A DNA stretch of 6,426 bases from JBDREC01 sp043820105 [NCBI: Pseudomonadota bacterium] (GCA_043820105.1 JBDREC010000079.1:1-6426), one strand, 5' to 3'. Counted from the first letter of the stretch, positions 1 through 5,979 are shown. Notes: generated from the sequence alone by a model not told the origin. Translations and numbers: made by a program.

Positions 1-28
1 GTATACTGAATACCGAATACTAAATAGG
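1..28. repeat. 3' arm of a heptamer-built hairpin repeat (cut by window edge)
   Basis: The first 23 bases are identical to the last 23 bases of the window (6404-6426). They consist of 7-nt units of the type TACTGAA / TACCGAA / TACTAAA. At the right end the same sequence is the 3' arm of a long hairpin (6353-6423), so this is very probably the 3' half of another copy whose 5' half lies outside. It sits directly before the conserved pilin leader, so in the transcript it would lie in the pilin 5' untranslated region. Confidence 0.75.
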
Positions 29-71
29 CTAATAGCCCAATTATTAACAACTTTTTTCAAAGGAGAACACA
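28..71 (+). promoter_or_regulatory. Conserved pilin leader with Shine-Dalgarno
   Basis: Positions 28-60 match 1870-1902 with a single mismatch, so this leader is a repeated part of the pilin unit. It contains TAGCCCAA (33-40), which is complementary to the TTGGGCT sequence found ahead of the palindromes at 1750 and 6339. A strong ribosome binding site, AAAGGAG (59-65), stands 6 nt before the ATG at 72 and settles the start. No promoter is visible between 1 and 71. By analogy with the right end of the window it should lie upstream, outside. Confidence 0.75.
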
Positions 72-593
72 ATGAAAAAGAAAGGTTTTACACTGGTCGA
101 ACTAATGATCGTTGTTGCCATCATCGGCATTTTGGCAGCTATCGCGATCCCAAGCTTCATGGCTTACATCAAAAAGTCTAAAAAATCTGAAGTTGGAATG
201 CTTGTCAATGGCGTTTTTGCAGCTGAAGCTGATTACAACATTGACAATGCAAAATTCCATAAATTTACTGGAGCTAATGGAGCAGGAGCAGGAGCAACTC
301 CATGGAACACAGGTGCATTTAGTAAACTTACTGGCAATAAATCACCAGGCACTCAAAGTATCGTAGCTTCCAATGCTAACGCCAGAATAATTGGATTTAC
401 TCCAGATGGCGATTTATATGGCACAGTGGAAGTAGACTCTGCTAATCCGGTATTGGGATGCGCCATCCTTGTTTGGCAGGATCTGGATGATGATAATACG
501 ATAGGCAAATATCAACAAGCAGTAGCCAGAGATAACACTGGAACAGCTGATGCATACAAAGCTGGTAGCTTGATTACCATGATCGAAGATTAA
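72..593 (+). CDS. Type IV pilin (prepilin), intact
   Basis: This is the structural subunit of a type IV pilus or a related pseudopilus. It is inserted in the inner membrane, cut by prepilin peptidase and assembled into a fibre. Residues 1-5 (MKKKG) are the short basic leader. Cleavage is expected between G5 and F6, leaving N-methylated Phe with the conserved Glu at mature position 5 (E10). Residues 6-29 form the hydrophobic alpha-1 helix typical of the family. The globular part has a Gly/Ala-rich loop (67-75), one lone cysteine (C130, so no intramolecular D-region disulfide), and an acidic stretch DLDDDNT (137-143) that resembles a metal-binding loop. The 173-residue length is normal for a pilin. 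No assembly genes (pilB, pilC, pilD, pilQ) are near, so this is an orphan pilin locus. A related but distinct C-terminus is encoded at 3583-3705. It could be a major pilin or a minor/pseudopilin paralogue; the sequence alone cannot decide. Confidence 0.93.
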   Translation: MKKKGFTLVELMIVVAIIGILAAIAIPSFMAYIKKSKKSEVGMLVNGVFAAEADYNIDNAKFHKFTGANGAGAGATPWNTGAFSKLTGNKSPGTQSIVASNANARIIGFTPDGDLYGTVEVDSANPVLGCAILVWQDLDDDNTIGKYQQAVARDNTGTADAYKAGSLITMIED

Positions 594-655
594 AAGACAA
601 TGTATTCCCCATAATTTTGTTACTTAATAATTCCGAGTGAGTAATAAAAAATCCC

Positions 656-823
656 TCAATAAATTAAATATTTCTTTCTTACCTTAATAAAACCATTTTT
701 TTCATCATCCCAGGCCTCTTCAATTTCTTTAAGATCACTACCCTTTTCAATCATGAATCGAAGCTTATCAGAACCCGCCAAAATATCAAATGGAAGCTTT
801 TTGAAAAATGTGGCGTCCAAGAA
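656..823 (-). pseudogene. C-terminal remnant of a DUF1343 / NamZ-like gene
   Basis: Reading the minus strand gives 55 open codons ending in TGA (656-658). An in-frame TAG (824-826) lies directly upstream and there is no start codon or ribosome site. The peptide contains FDILAGSDKLR, then EIEEAWDDE, then KVRKKYLIY just before the stop. As I know the family, this is the characteristic C-terminal ending of DUF1343 proteins (F-D-x-L-A-G-[ST]-D-x-[LI]-R, then W and IRKKYLLY). These are related to the exo-beta-N-acetylmuramidase NamZ of peptidoglycan recycling. Full-length members are several hundred residues, so only the tail is left. The truncation point lies inside an imperfect inverted repeat (805-814 / 838-851). 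Family assignment is from memory of the motif; a profile search would settle it. Confidence 0.65.
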
Positions 824-888
824 CTAAGCAAAAATATGCCACCCACATTTTAATATAAAAAACATTATCTGCTTATTTTATTCAATCT

Positions 889-1185
889 TCATTTTTGCAA
901 AACAATATAATTTTCTAAAATAATATTCTGAAAAGATTCTGAAATACTGTGCCAGTCAATAACATCAACAATATAGGGTATATTTGATTCTGAAAAGACC
1001 TGTTTTATTTCATTTAACTTTGAAAAACTAATTTTATTCTTATCAATCAAAACTAGGTCAATATCAGAATTAGGCCTGGCTTTTTTATTAACTCTGGAAC
1101 CAAACATCCTTACCTCAATTCCCATTGCATGTTTTGATAATATTGCTTTAATTTCCTCAATGTATTCATTTTTCAAATCAATCAT
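889..1185 (-). CDS. mntA: MNT-type nucleotidyltransferase antitoxin (HI0073/MntA-like)
   Basis: This is a minimal nucleotidyltransferase of the DNA polymerase beta superfamily and the likely antitoxin of a HEPN/MNT pair. The active site is visible: G29-S30, ten residues, then D41-I42-D43 (GSRVNKKARPNSDIDL), with a third carboxylate in VDVIDW (D74 or D77). The length of 98 residues is usual for stand-alone MNT proteins. In studied pairs the enzyme uses ATP to attach AMP units to a tyrosine next to the HEPN catalytic motif, which silences the RNase. Its ATG overlaps the end of the HEPN gene by 8 nt, so translation is probably coupled and no separate ribosome site is needed. All catalytic residues are intact, so it should be active. 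The symbol is given by family; HI0073-like is equally valid. Confidence 0.87.
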   Translation of the reverse strand: MIDLKNEYIEEIKAILSKHAMGIEVRMFGSRVNKKARPNSDIDLVLIDKNKISFSKLNEIKQVFSESNIPYIVDVIDWHSISESFQNIILENYIVLQK

Positions 1186-1603
1186 TGTTGCTTGCCAACA
1201 TCTTTAATAATGTTTTTGCCTCTGGAAGAAATTTAATTGATTGTCTAAAGACATCCTCTGCTGTATCATTGTTATAAATATGTGAAGTTAGATTTCTAGC
1301 TTCAGCAAATTCAAACCATGGTAGAGCATCATTGATAAGGCCTGCTCTGTTTGCCATTCTAAACAATTCTTTTCTGGTTCTTGGAAGCTGGGATTCTTCT
1401 TTTGAATAGTTTTCCTTAAGCCATCTTTGAATAAACTTCCAGCACAATTCATATGTAAATTCAAAATTTTGAATAACTCCAGCTCGAATTGTTGTGATGA
1501 GATTTTCATCATTTGAATTTTTTATTGCATCTGATAAAGCCAAATTCATTGCTTTTTCAAATGATAAAATAGCTTTTTCCAGGTTTGATAAATCAAGTTT
1601 CAT
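1178..1603 (-). CDS. hepT: HEPN toxin / 'nucleotidyltransferase substrate-binding' protein (HI0074 family)
   Basis: This is an all-helical HEPN-domain protein and the likely RNase toxin of the pair, expected to act in the cytoplasm as a dimer. Seen in the sequence: the N-terminal signature around FEFTYELCWK (48-56), the element RMANRAGLI (82-90), and the catalytic motif R103-NLTS-H108-I-Y110 in EARNLTSHIYN. This fits the R-x4-H-x-Y form, in which R and H are needed for RNA cleavage and the tyrosine is the AMP acceptor in characterised systems. The 141-residue length is that of the HI0074 family. The start at 1603 is supported by AAAAGG about 10 nt upstream. It is the first gene of a two-gene operon whose second gene, the MNT enzyme, overlaps it by 8 nt. 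Older annotation would call it a substrate-binding partner; the intact motif favours a functional toxin. Confidence 0.87.
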   Translation of the reverse strand: MKLDLSNLEKAILSFEKAMNLALSDAIKNSNDENLITTIRAGVIQNFEFTYELCWKFIQRWLKENYSKEESQLPRTRKELFRMANRAGLINDALPWFEFAEARNLTSHIYNNDTAEDVFRQSIKFLPEAKTLLKMLASNND

Positions 1604-1623
1604 TGTGATTTTACCTTTTAAAA

Positions 1624-1663
1624 ATAATAAAATATTATCACCCTAAAATAATCTAAAGATCAA
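1624..1663 (-). promoter_or_regulatory. Putative promoter and operator of the HEPN/MNT operon
   Basis: On the minus strand a TTGATC box (1658-1663) and a GATAAT box (1634-1639) are 18 nt apart, about 30-60 nt ahead of the HEPN start. A perfect inverted repeat, ATAATA-AAA-TATTAT (1624-1638), overlaps the -10 box. It could be the site through which the TA proteins repress their own operon. The region is very AT-rich, so chance matches are possible. Confidence 0.35.
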
Positions 1664-1737
1664 GAAAAAGTATTCTGATTCTATAGTAGAACTATGACTT
1701 TAAAAAAGTTGATAAAGCGAGGTCAGGTTGAACTTGT

Positions 1738-1763
1738 TTCAGGATTCCCTTGGGCTAAAATTG
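1738..1763 (+). repeat. Pilin-unit upstream module (copy A)
   Basis: This 26-nt segment matches 6328-6352 closely, with one indel and few substitutions, and ends in TTGGGCTAAAATTG. In both places it stands immediately before a long palindrome. Its TTGGGCTA (1750-1757) is exactly complementary to TAGCCCAA (1875-1882) on the far side of the palindrome, so the two would close a long stem in RNA. Confidence 0.7.
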
Positions 1764-1765
1764 TG

Positions 1766-1848
1766 AATTGAGAATTGATTGTTGTTTATTGAAAATTTCT
1801 GGATTCGATAGTAATTTAATAATCAATAATTAACAATCAATTTTCATT
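1766..1848. repeat. Palindromic repeat, type 1 (copy A)
   Basis: A left arm (1766-1791, containing GAATTGATTGTTGTTTATTG) and a right arm (1823-1848, containing CAATAATTAACAATCAATTT) are inverted copies with only a few mismatches. The central part includes TTCGATAGTAATTTA. A second copy with the same arms and the same centre is at 3496-3578. There is no coding capacity. The pattern is that of a short, high-copy, MITE- or REP-like hairpin element. Copy number elsewhere in the genome is unknown. Confidence 0.8.
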
Positions 1849-1869
1849 GAAGGACAGACTCGGCACTTT

Positions 1870-1952
1870 GCTAATAGCCCAATTATTAACAACCTTTTTC
1901 AATGAAGAACAAAAGAAAGACATTACACTTGTCTAATCTCTGATAGTTTTTG
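1870..1952 (+). pseudogene. Decayed pilin 5' end with leader (copy A)
   Basis: Positions 1870-1902 repeat the pilin leader at 28-60 with one mismatch. From 1911 to 1952 the sequence aligns without gaps to the first codons of the intact pilin, with about three quarters of bases identical. A short deletion has removed the start codon, the Shine-Dalgarno AAGGAG has become ATGAAG, and an in-frame reading is lost. Similarity stops near codon 16, about 20 nt before the ATPase promoter. This is the 5' stump of a former pilin gene cut off by the arrival or rearrangement of the downstream DNA. Confidence 0.8.
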
Positions 1953-1973
1953 AAATAAAAAATTAAATATCTC

Positions 1974-2002
1974 TTGACAAACATACCCGTGTTTTATACA
2001 AT
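1974..2002 (+). promoter_or_regulatory. Sigma-70 promoter of the ATPase gene
   Basis: A perfect -35 box TTGACA (1974-1979) is followed after 17 nt by TACAAT (1997-2002). This is the ideal spacing with a 5/6 match at -10. Transcription would begin near 2009 and leave a leader of only about 20 nt before the ATG at 2029. That leader has no convincing Shine-Dalgarno sequence, only GGG at 2018-2020. Confidence 0.75.
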
Positions 2003-2023
2003 ATACTAATAATATATGGGTAT
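1983..2023. promoter_or_regulatory. Operator-like dyad around the -10 box
   Basis: ATACCC (1983-1988) and its exact reverse complement GGGTAT (2018-2023) flank the -10 region. Partly matching bases extend outward. One arm lies in the spacer and the other in the short leader, a placement suited to a repressor that blocks initiation. No regulator gene is next to it, so the cognate protein is unknown. Confidence 0.35.
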
Positions 2024-2028
2024 ATAGC

Positions 2029-3399
2029 ATGATAAGATCCTTAGAAAGCAACCTTTTTGATTGGTTCAAAAAGGCAAAAAGAAAGCCAATGGTTATACGA
2101 GGCGCTCGTCAAGTTGGCAAATCTACACTTGTAAGAAATTTCGCTAAGTCACAAAATCTTGATCTTTTAGAAATCAATTTAGAAAGAAATATTGATTTAG
2201 ATTCAATGTTTGAAGGAAAAAAAACTGATCTAATCTTAAAAGAGCTAGAAGCAATATGCAAAAAAACAATTGGACCCAATAGCCTACTTTTTCTTGATGA
2301 AATCCAAGCAACTCCTTTTGCACTTCCATGCTTAAGATATTTTTATGAAGATTATCCCAACCTACCTATTATAACTGCAGGATCACTATTGGAATTTACA
2401 TTAGCAAACCATAATTATTCGATGCCAGTTGGAAGAATTGAATATTTACATTTAAATGTGATGAGCTTTAAAGAATTTCTCCAGGCCTTAGACGAAGACT
2501 ATCTTCTTTCTGTAATAGACAATTTCAGCTTCGATCAATCCGTACCAAGCAAGGCTCATAAACTGCTACTGAACAAGCAAAGAGAATATCTTTTTACAGG
2601 TGGAATGCCAGAGGCTGTACTTATTTATAAAGAAACAAAAAGTTTTGCAAAATGCAGGGAAGTCCATAGATCAATAATAGAAACCTATCAAGATGATTTT
2701 CCAAAATATTCTAAATATTCACAGGCTTCTTTAGTCCATAAAATATTCAATTCAATACCGCAGCTAATTGGAAAAAAAGTTAAGTATAGTCACATCACAA
2801 AAGATGAACCCTCTTATAAGTTAAAATTAATTATTGATTTATTTATAAAAGCAAGACTTTTACTACCTGCCTATCACAGTGATTGCTCGGGAATTCCATT
2901 GAAAACCCAAGCAAATGACAAAATTTATAAATTATATTTTTTAGATATTGGCTTATTGAATTATATGCTAGGATTAGACTGGAGAGCAATCTCCAATATT
3001 GATGAAAGAAAATTAGTGAATGAAGGAATGCTAGCAGAACAATTTATTGCGCAACACTTAGCGTATAATAAACTCGGTTTAGAACAACCAGAACTATATT
3101 ACTGGATAAGAGAGGGGAAATCTTTAAACGCAGAAGTTGATTTTGTTATCTCTTGCAATCAAAATACAATACCAATTGAAGTAAAAGCTGGAAAAAGTGG
3201 AACCTTAAAATCTTTGCAGCAATTTATTTTATCAAAAAAAGCAAGCAAGGCAATCCGCTTTGATCTTAATCCTCCAAGTTCTCAGGAGGTCTCACATCAA
3301 TTAAGACAAAAAGAAAAACTTGAAGCTGCAAAATTCAAACTTATTTCGCTTCCGTGTTATTTAATTGAAGAATTAGAAAAATGTAGCGTCCCATTATAA
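2029..3399 (+). CDS. ATP-binding protein, AAA_14 + DUF4143
   Basis: This is a P-loop ATPase of the AAA_14/DUF4143 type, a family common in mobile and defence-rich regions and without a firmly established role. Residues 1-24 fit the usual N-terminus before the Walker A motif GARQVGKST (25-33; K31, S32). Walker B is LLFLDE (86-91; D90, E91), and ITAGSLLEF (115-123) looks like the sensor-1 strand. GRIEYLHLNVMSFKEF (135-150) is typical of the family. The C-terminal part holds AEVDFVI (368-374) and PIEVKAG (382-388). D371 with E384-x-K386 follows the D...E-x-K pattern of the PD-(D/E)xK nuclease fold, so a DNA-binding or nuclease-like module is plausible, but cleavage activity is not shown. The 456-residue length is in the normal range. 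The gene lies between a pilin 5' stump and a pilin 3' stump and has its own strong promoter, as expected for inserted cargo. Confidence 0.9.
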   Translation: MIRSLESNLFDWFKKAKRKPMVIRGARQVGKSTLVRNFAKSQNLDLLEINLERNIDLDSMFEGKKTDLILKELEAICKKTIGPNSLLFLDEIQATPFALPCLRYFYEDYPNLPIITAGSLLEFTLANHNYSMPVGRIEYLHLNVMSFKEFLQALDEDYLLSVIDNFSFDQSVPSKAHKLLLNKQREYLFTGGMPEAVLIYKETKSFAKCREVHRSIIETYQDDFPKYSKYSQASLVHKIFNSIPQLIGKKVKYSHITKDEPSYKLKLIIDLFIKARLLLPAYHSDCSGIPLKTQANDKIYKLYFLDIGLLNYMLGLDWRAISNIDERKLVNEGMLAEQFIAQHLAYNKLGLEQPELYYWIREGKSLNAEVDFVISCNQNTIPIEVKAGKSGTLKSLQQFILSKKASKAIRFDLNPPSSQEVSHQLRQKEKLEAAKFKLISLPCYLIEELEKCSVPL

Positions 3400-3456
3400 G
3401 CCCAAAGTGCCAGGCGACATTCGGTGAGAGTCAAGGTACAGGCGCTTTTAAAGGGC

Positions 3457-3493
3457 ACAAGAGCGCAAGGCAACAAGGAAAAGGCTAAAATCG
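3457..3493 (+). repeat. Pilin-unit upstream module (copy B, shortened)
   Basis: ACAAGAGCGCAAGG followed by an AACAAGG element resembles 6294-6316 at the right end. AGGCTAAAATCG (3482-3493) resembles the end of the module at 1738-1763. The middle part present in the other copies is missing. It directly precedes the second type-1 palindrome, so the order module then palindrome is preserved. The preceding stretch 3400-3456 shows no gene, clear terminator or repeat that I can identify. Confidence 0.55.
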
Positions 3494-3495
3494 AA

Positions 3496-3578
3496 AATTG
3501 AGAATTGATTGTTGGTTATTGATAATTTTGTAGTTCGATAGTAATTTATTAATCAACAATCAACAATTAATTTTCAAT
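3496..3578. repeat. Palindromic repeat, type 1 (copy B)
   Basis: This is a second copy of the hairpin at 1766-1848, of the same length. The left arm contains GAGAATTGATTGTTGGTTAT, the centre TTCGATAGTAATTTA is conserved, and the right arm contains CAACAATTAATTTTCAATT. The arms pair with few mismatches. Unlike copy A it is followed not by a pilin leader but within 5 nt by an in-frame pilin 3' end, so leader and most of the gene were lost here. Confidence 0.8.
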
Positions 3579-3582
3579 TATC

Positions 3583-3705
3583 GTATGGCAAGACCTAGAC
3601 AATGATGATACAATTGGAAAATATCGTCAACCTATTGCCAGAGATAAAACTGGAACATCTGATGCGTACAAAGATGGAGCAATGTTTACACTTTTAGAAG
3701 ATTAA
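3583..3705 (+). pseudogene. Pilin 3' end, 40 codons in frame (copy B)
   Basis: The frame reads VWQDLDNDDTIGKYRQPIAR, then 20 more residues ending MFTLLED and a TAA. It aligns without gaps to residues 134-173 of the intact pilin at 72-593, including the stop, with 27 of 40 residues identical and most differences conservative. There is no start codon, ribosome site, leader or N-terminal helix, so it cannot make a pilin. The undisturbed frame and the conservative changes suggest it comes from a different pilin paralogue and was truncated recently or is maintained by recombination. A silent donor segment, as known for pilS in Neisseria, is one reading; plain deletion debris is the other. Confidence 0.85.
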
Positions 3706-3714
3706 GATTTCGCT

Positions 3715-3748
3715 ATCAATTTTCAATAGAGAAGAGACTCGGCATTTC
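3715..3748 (+). repeat. Duplicated palindrome flank
   Basis: This stretch resembles 1836-1870, which holds the end of palindrome copy A plus its right flank; both share ATCAATTTTCA and AGACTCGGCA. The 3' pilin fragment at 3583-3705 is thus bracketed by two versions of the palindrome right arm. This looks like either an insertion into the element or a duplication of its end. Confidence 0.5.
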
Positions 3749-3773
3749 CTTAAACCTAAATCCAATAAAAAAT

Positions 3774-5897
3774 TTACAACCCAAAATCAACTTCTGGCAA
3801 ATTGTCTCCCATTTCATTTTCATCATCACCCTTGTCATTGTCATCTTCCAATTCTAAACCAAGGGATCCAAGTTCATTTTGTCCCCAGCATTTAACCGAA
3901 TAATCGTTTAAAACAGCACAAGCAAAATGTGGTTCAGCCGATACCTCAAGTTCTAAAGCGGTTTTTCCTATACCCAAATCAATAGGCAAAAGATTATCTC
4001 CCATATCTTCAACTGAATCACCGATAAGATCCAGTATTGGTGTTCCATTGCTGTCAGCGGTTCCCAATACTCCTCCAACATTATATCCCCAGCATTTAAT
4101 TGTATCATCATTCAGGATTGCACAAATACCGCTTGCTCCAACAGACACCTTTTTTGCTGTTTTTCCAGTCCCTAATAAAACAGGTCTTAAATTGCTGCCC
4201 ATTTCCAAAGGTTCATCGCCAATACCCAGGGTCCAGTCTCCATAACCAAGTTGTCCATTGGAGTTATTTCCCCAGCATACTAAGCTGAAATCTTCTAAAA
4301 TGGCGCAGGAAACATCATTTGCTGTTGAAATATCTAATGCAACATAGCCATCCCCAAGATCCACATATGGCAAATTATCTCCCATTTCATTTTCATCATC
4401 ACCTCTTATTTCCAGGTTACCCAATCCAAGCACTCCAGTGTTATTTGCTCCCCAGCATTTAATTTTACCATTATCTAAAAGAGCACAGATGTTGCCGTTC
4501 CCGATTGATACTTTTGTGGCATATCTATCTGCGCCAAGATTTATCGGTAGAAGATTGTCCCCCATGTCACCTGTCATATTACCAACATTAGTTGTATTCC
4601 CTTGCCCAAGTTGCCCGTAATCATTTGCTCCCCAGCACTTCAGAGTATCTTCAATACCAGTATTTGAATTATAAAGTATTGCACAAGTATTTGAAGTTTG
4701 TCCTAAAAATACTTCTGTTACATAGTAACTTGCGCCAACATCAACTGCTTCCATTGTTGGATAATTTCCGTAAGTATGCTCTGTTCCCAGTGCGCCAACC
4801 TCCGAATATCCCGAGCAAATCAGCCTATGATCGTCGAGAATTATACATGAATGAACGCCTGCGGCGACGTCAATAATTCCCATTCCATCAAAGGCCGGCA
4901 AATCAGCCAAAACATATTCAAGGTTTTCTCCCATTTCTCCTTCATCATCACCTATATCTTCCCCTGTCAAATTTGGACTAAAAAGTTCCGCTTCTGAACT
5001 TTTTCCCCAGCATTTTGCTCTTCCATTTGAAAATAAAACACAACCATGATATCTCCCAACTGTTAATTTTGATATAATTATTTCATTTTCCTGTATGGGT
5101 TCTTCGTCCTCATCTTGATTTTCTTCTTGTTCTTCTTGTTCATTTTCTGCTTCTTCCTGACTTTCCTCTTCCTCTGCTTCCTCAGCTTCCTCTGAATTTT
5201 CAGAACCTGATAATATTACTGCATCAGGCAATTCTTCTTCTGAATTGGCCAAAAGTTGACCATTTAAAAGTTCAATATCTAATGATCCCAAGTCGACAGT
5301 TAGTGAGCTAGTCAAATCAAGGTCAGTGTCTGAGATATAAAAAATATCATTGGAATTACTTGCAACAGGAATTCCCAGAGCGATTGAGTAACTTTGAGTA
5401 GAACTATTTTTGGCAGTTGAAGCTTCCCCAGAAACGCTGAGTAAAAGTAAAAATATTTTAAAATCTGTATTATAATTTGCTATCAGTTCAAACGAACCAT
5501 CTTCATCAATTAGCGAAATATCAGAGAGTGAATCATCATACCAGATTGAAGCAAAAACTGCTATCTGGCTTTCATTTTCATCAATAAATTTTTGTGCTTT
5601 AAGAAATGTATCTGATTTGCTTATTGGAGAAGCAATATCTGATCTCGTAATAATTTCATCAGCAATAATATCCCGCGCGTCATTTCTGCTTATTATTTCA
5701 TCGGTGGATAAATTTAAATTTTCTAAATTATCATATATTTGCTGTAGGTCAATTTTGCCAGTTACTGTAGATGTTGAAATTTCATCTCCTGTGTTTCCAT
5801 TTTCCTTATTAATATCTCCTTGATTTTGCCTGCTGCATGAAAGGACAAACAAGATAAGCACTAGATATTTAAAAGATCTTTTAAACACTTGGGCCAT
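3774..5897 (-). CDS. Lipoprotein with acidic linker and RCC1-like seven-bladed propeller
   Basis: This is a predicted surface or periplasmic lipoprotein of unknown partner. Residues 1-20 form a lipoprotein signal peptide, with cleavage expected before C21 (FVLSC). Serine at +2 does not match the inner-membrane retention signal. Residues about 22-228 form an N-terminal domain I do not recognise. Residues 232-272 are almost wholly Glu/Asp/Gln/Asn, probably an extended spacer. Residues about 275-707 contain seven RCC1-type repeats. Each has the pattern C-x-hydrophobic ... K-C-W-G-x-N ... G-x-L-G with a cysteine pair: C286/C296, C351/C361, C405/C421, C471/C481, C531/C541, C592/C602, C660/C670. 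The loops repeat an acidic EMGDNLP-type motif. Similar RCC1 lipoproteins are familiar from predatory and myxobacterial lineages. The paired cysteines fit disulfides outside the cytoplasm. It is a single-gene unit on the minus strand. The ATG at 5897 is preceded by a G-rich stretch GAGGGGG, rather far upstream (about 11 nt), but no better in-frame start is present. Confidence 0.88.
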   Translation of the reverse strand: MAQVFKRSFKYLVLILFVLSCSRQNQGDINKENGNTGDEISTSTVTGKIDLQQIYDNLENLNLSTDEIISRNDARDIIADEIITRSDIASPISKSDTFLKAQKFIDENESQIAVFASIWYDDSLSDISLIDEDGSFELIANYNTDFKIFLLLLSVSGEASTAKNSSTQSYSIALGIPVASNSNDIFYISDTDLDLTSSLTVDLGSLDIELLNGQLLANSEEELPDAVILSGSENSEEAEEAEEEESQEEAENEQEEQEENQDEDEEPIQENEIIISKLTVGRYHGCVLFSNGRAKCWGKSSEAELFSPNLTGEDIGDDEGEMGENLEYVLADLPAFDGMGIIDVAAGVHSCIILDDHRLICSGYSEVGALGTEHTYGNYPTMEAVDVGASYYVTEVFLGQTSNTCAILYNSNTGIEDTLKCWGANDYGQLGQGNTTNVGNMTGDMGDNLLPINLGADRYATKVSIGNGNICALLDNGKIKCWGANNTGVLGLGNLEIRGDDENEMGDNLPYVDLGDGYVALDISTANDVSCAILEDFSLVCWGNNSNGQLGYGDWTLGIGDEPLEMGSNLRPVLLGTGKTAKKVSVGASGICAILNDDTIKCWGYNVGGVLGTADSNGTPILDLIGDSVEDMGDNLLPIDLGIGKTALELEVSAEPHFACAVLNDYSVKCWGQNELGSLGLELEDDNDKGDDENEMGDNLPEVDFGL

Positions 5898-5950
5898 AAT
5901 TGCACATTCCCCCTCAATATCAAAGCGTTAATAAACTGATAATTAATAAT

Positions 5951-5979
5951 AGAATAACATATTAGACAAATTAAAGCAA
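5951..5979 (-). promoter_or_regulatory. Putative promoter of the RCC1 lipoprotein
   Basis: On the minus strand TTGCTT (5974-5979) and TATTCT (5951-5956) are 17 nt apart, with a start site expected about 50 nt before the ATG. Both boxes are 4/6 matches in AT-rich DNA, so this is tentative. The interval 5980-6091 further upstream shows no gene or repeat that I can support. Confidence 0.35.

Noticed and set aside
112-366. Second-frame reading frame inside the pilin gene
   Set aside because: It is fully inside the pilin, which has a strong ribosome site and unmistakable N-terminal motif; no independent start signal was seen.
594-660. Terminator hairpin after the pilin gene
   Set aside because: Only a weak TTACT/AGTAA pairing with a long AT-rich loop is present; there is no GC-rich stem with a T-run.
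805-851. Inverted repeat AAAATGTGGC / GCCACCCACATTTT as a terminator or IS end
   Set aside because: The arms match only with a 2-nt bulge plus loose ends, and there is no transposase, target duplication or T-run. It is mentioned only as the place where the DUF1343 remnant ends.
1288-1512. Alternate-frame reading frame inside the HEPN gene
   Set aside because: It is a shadow of the HEPN coding frame, with no ribosome site and no motif.
1766-3578. The two type-1 palindromes as terminal inverted repeats of one transposon carrying the ATPase
   Set aside because: They are complete, similarly oriented palindromes, each also tied to its own pilin module. No transposase or target-site duplication was found, so a composite element cannot be supported.
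4048-4876. Several plus-strand reading frames of 60-94 codons
   Set aside because: They lie antisense to the RCC1 lipoprotein, whose repeats and motifs clearly fix the coding strand. The frames arise from its repetitive codons.
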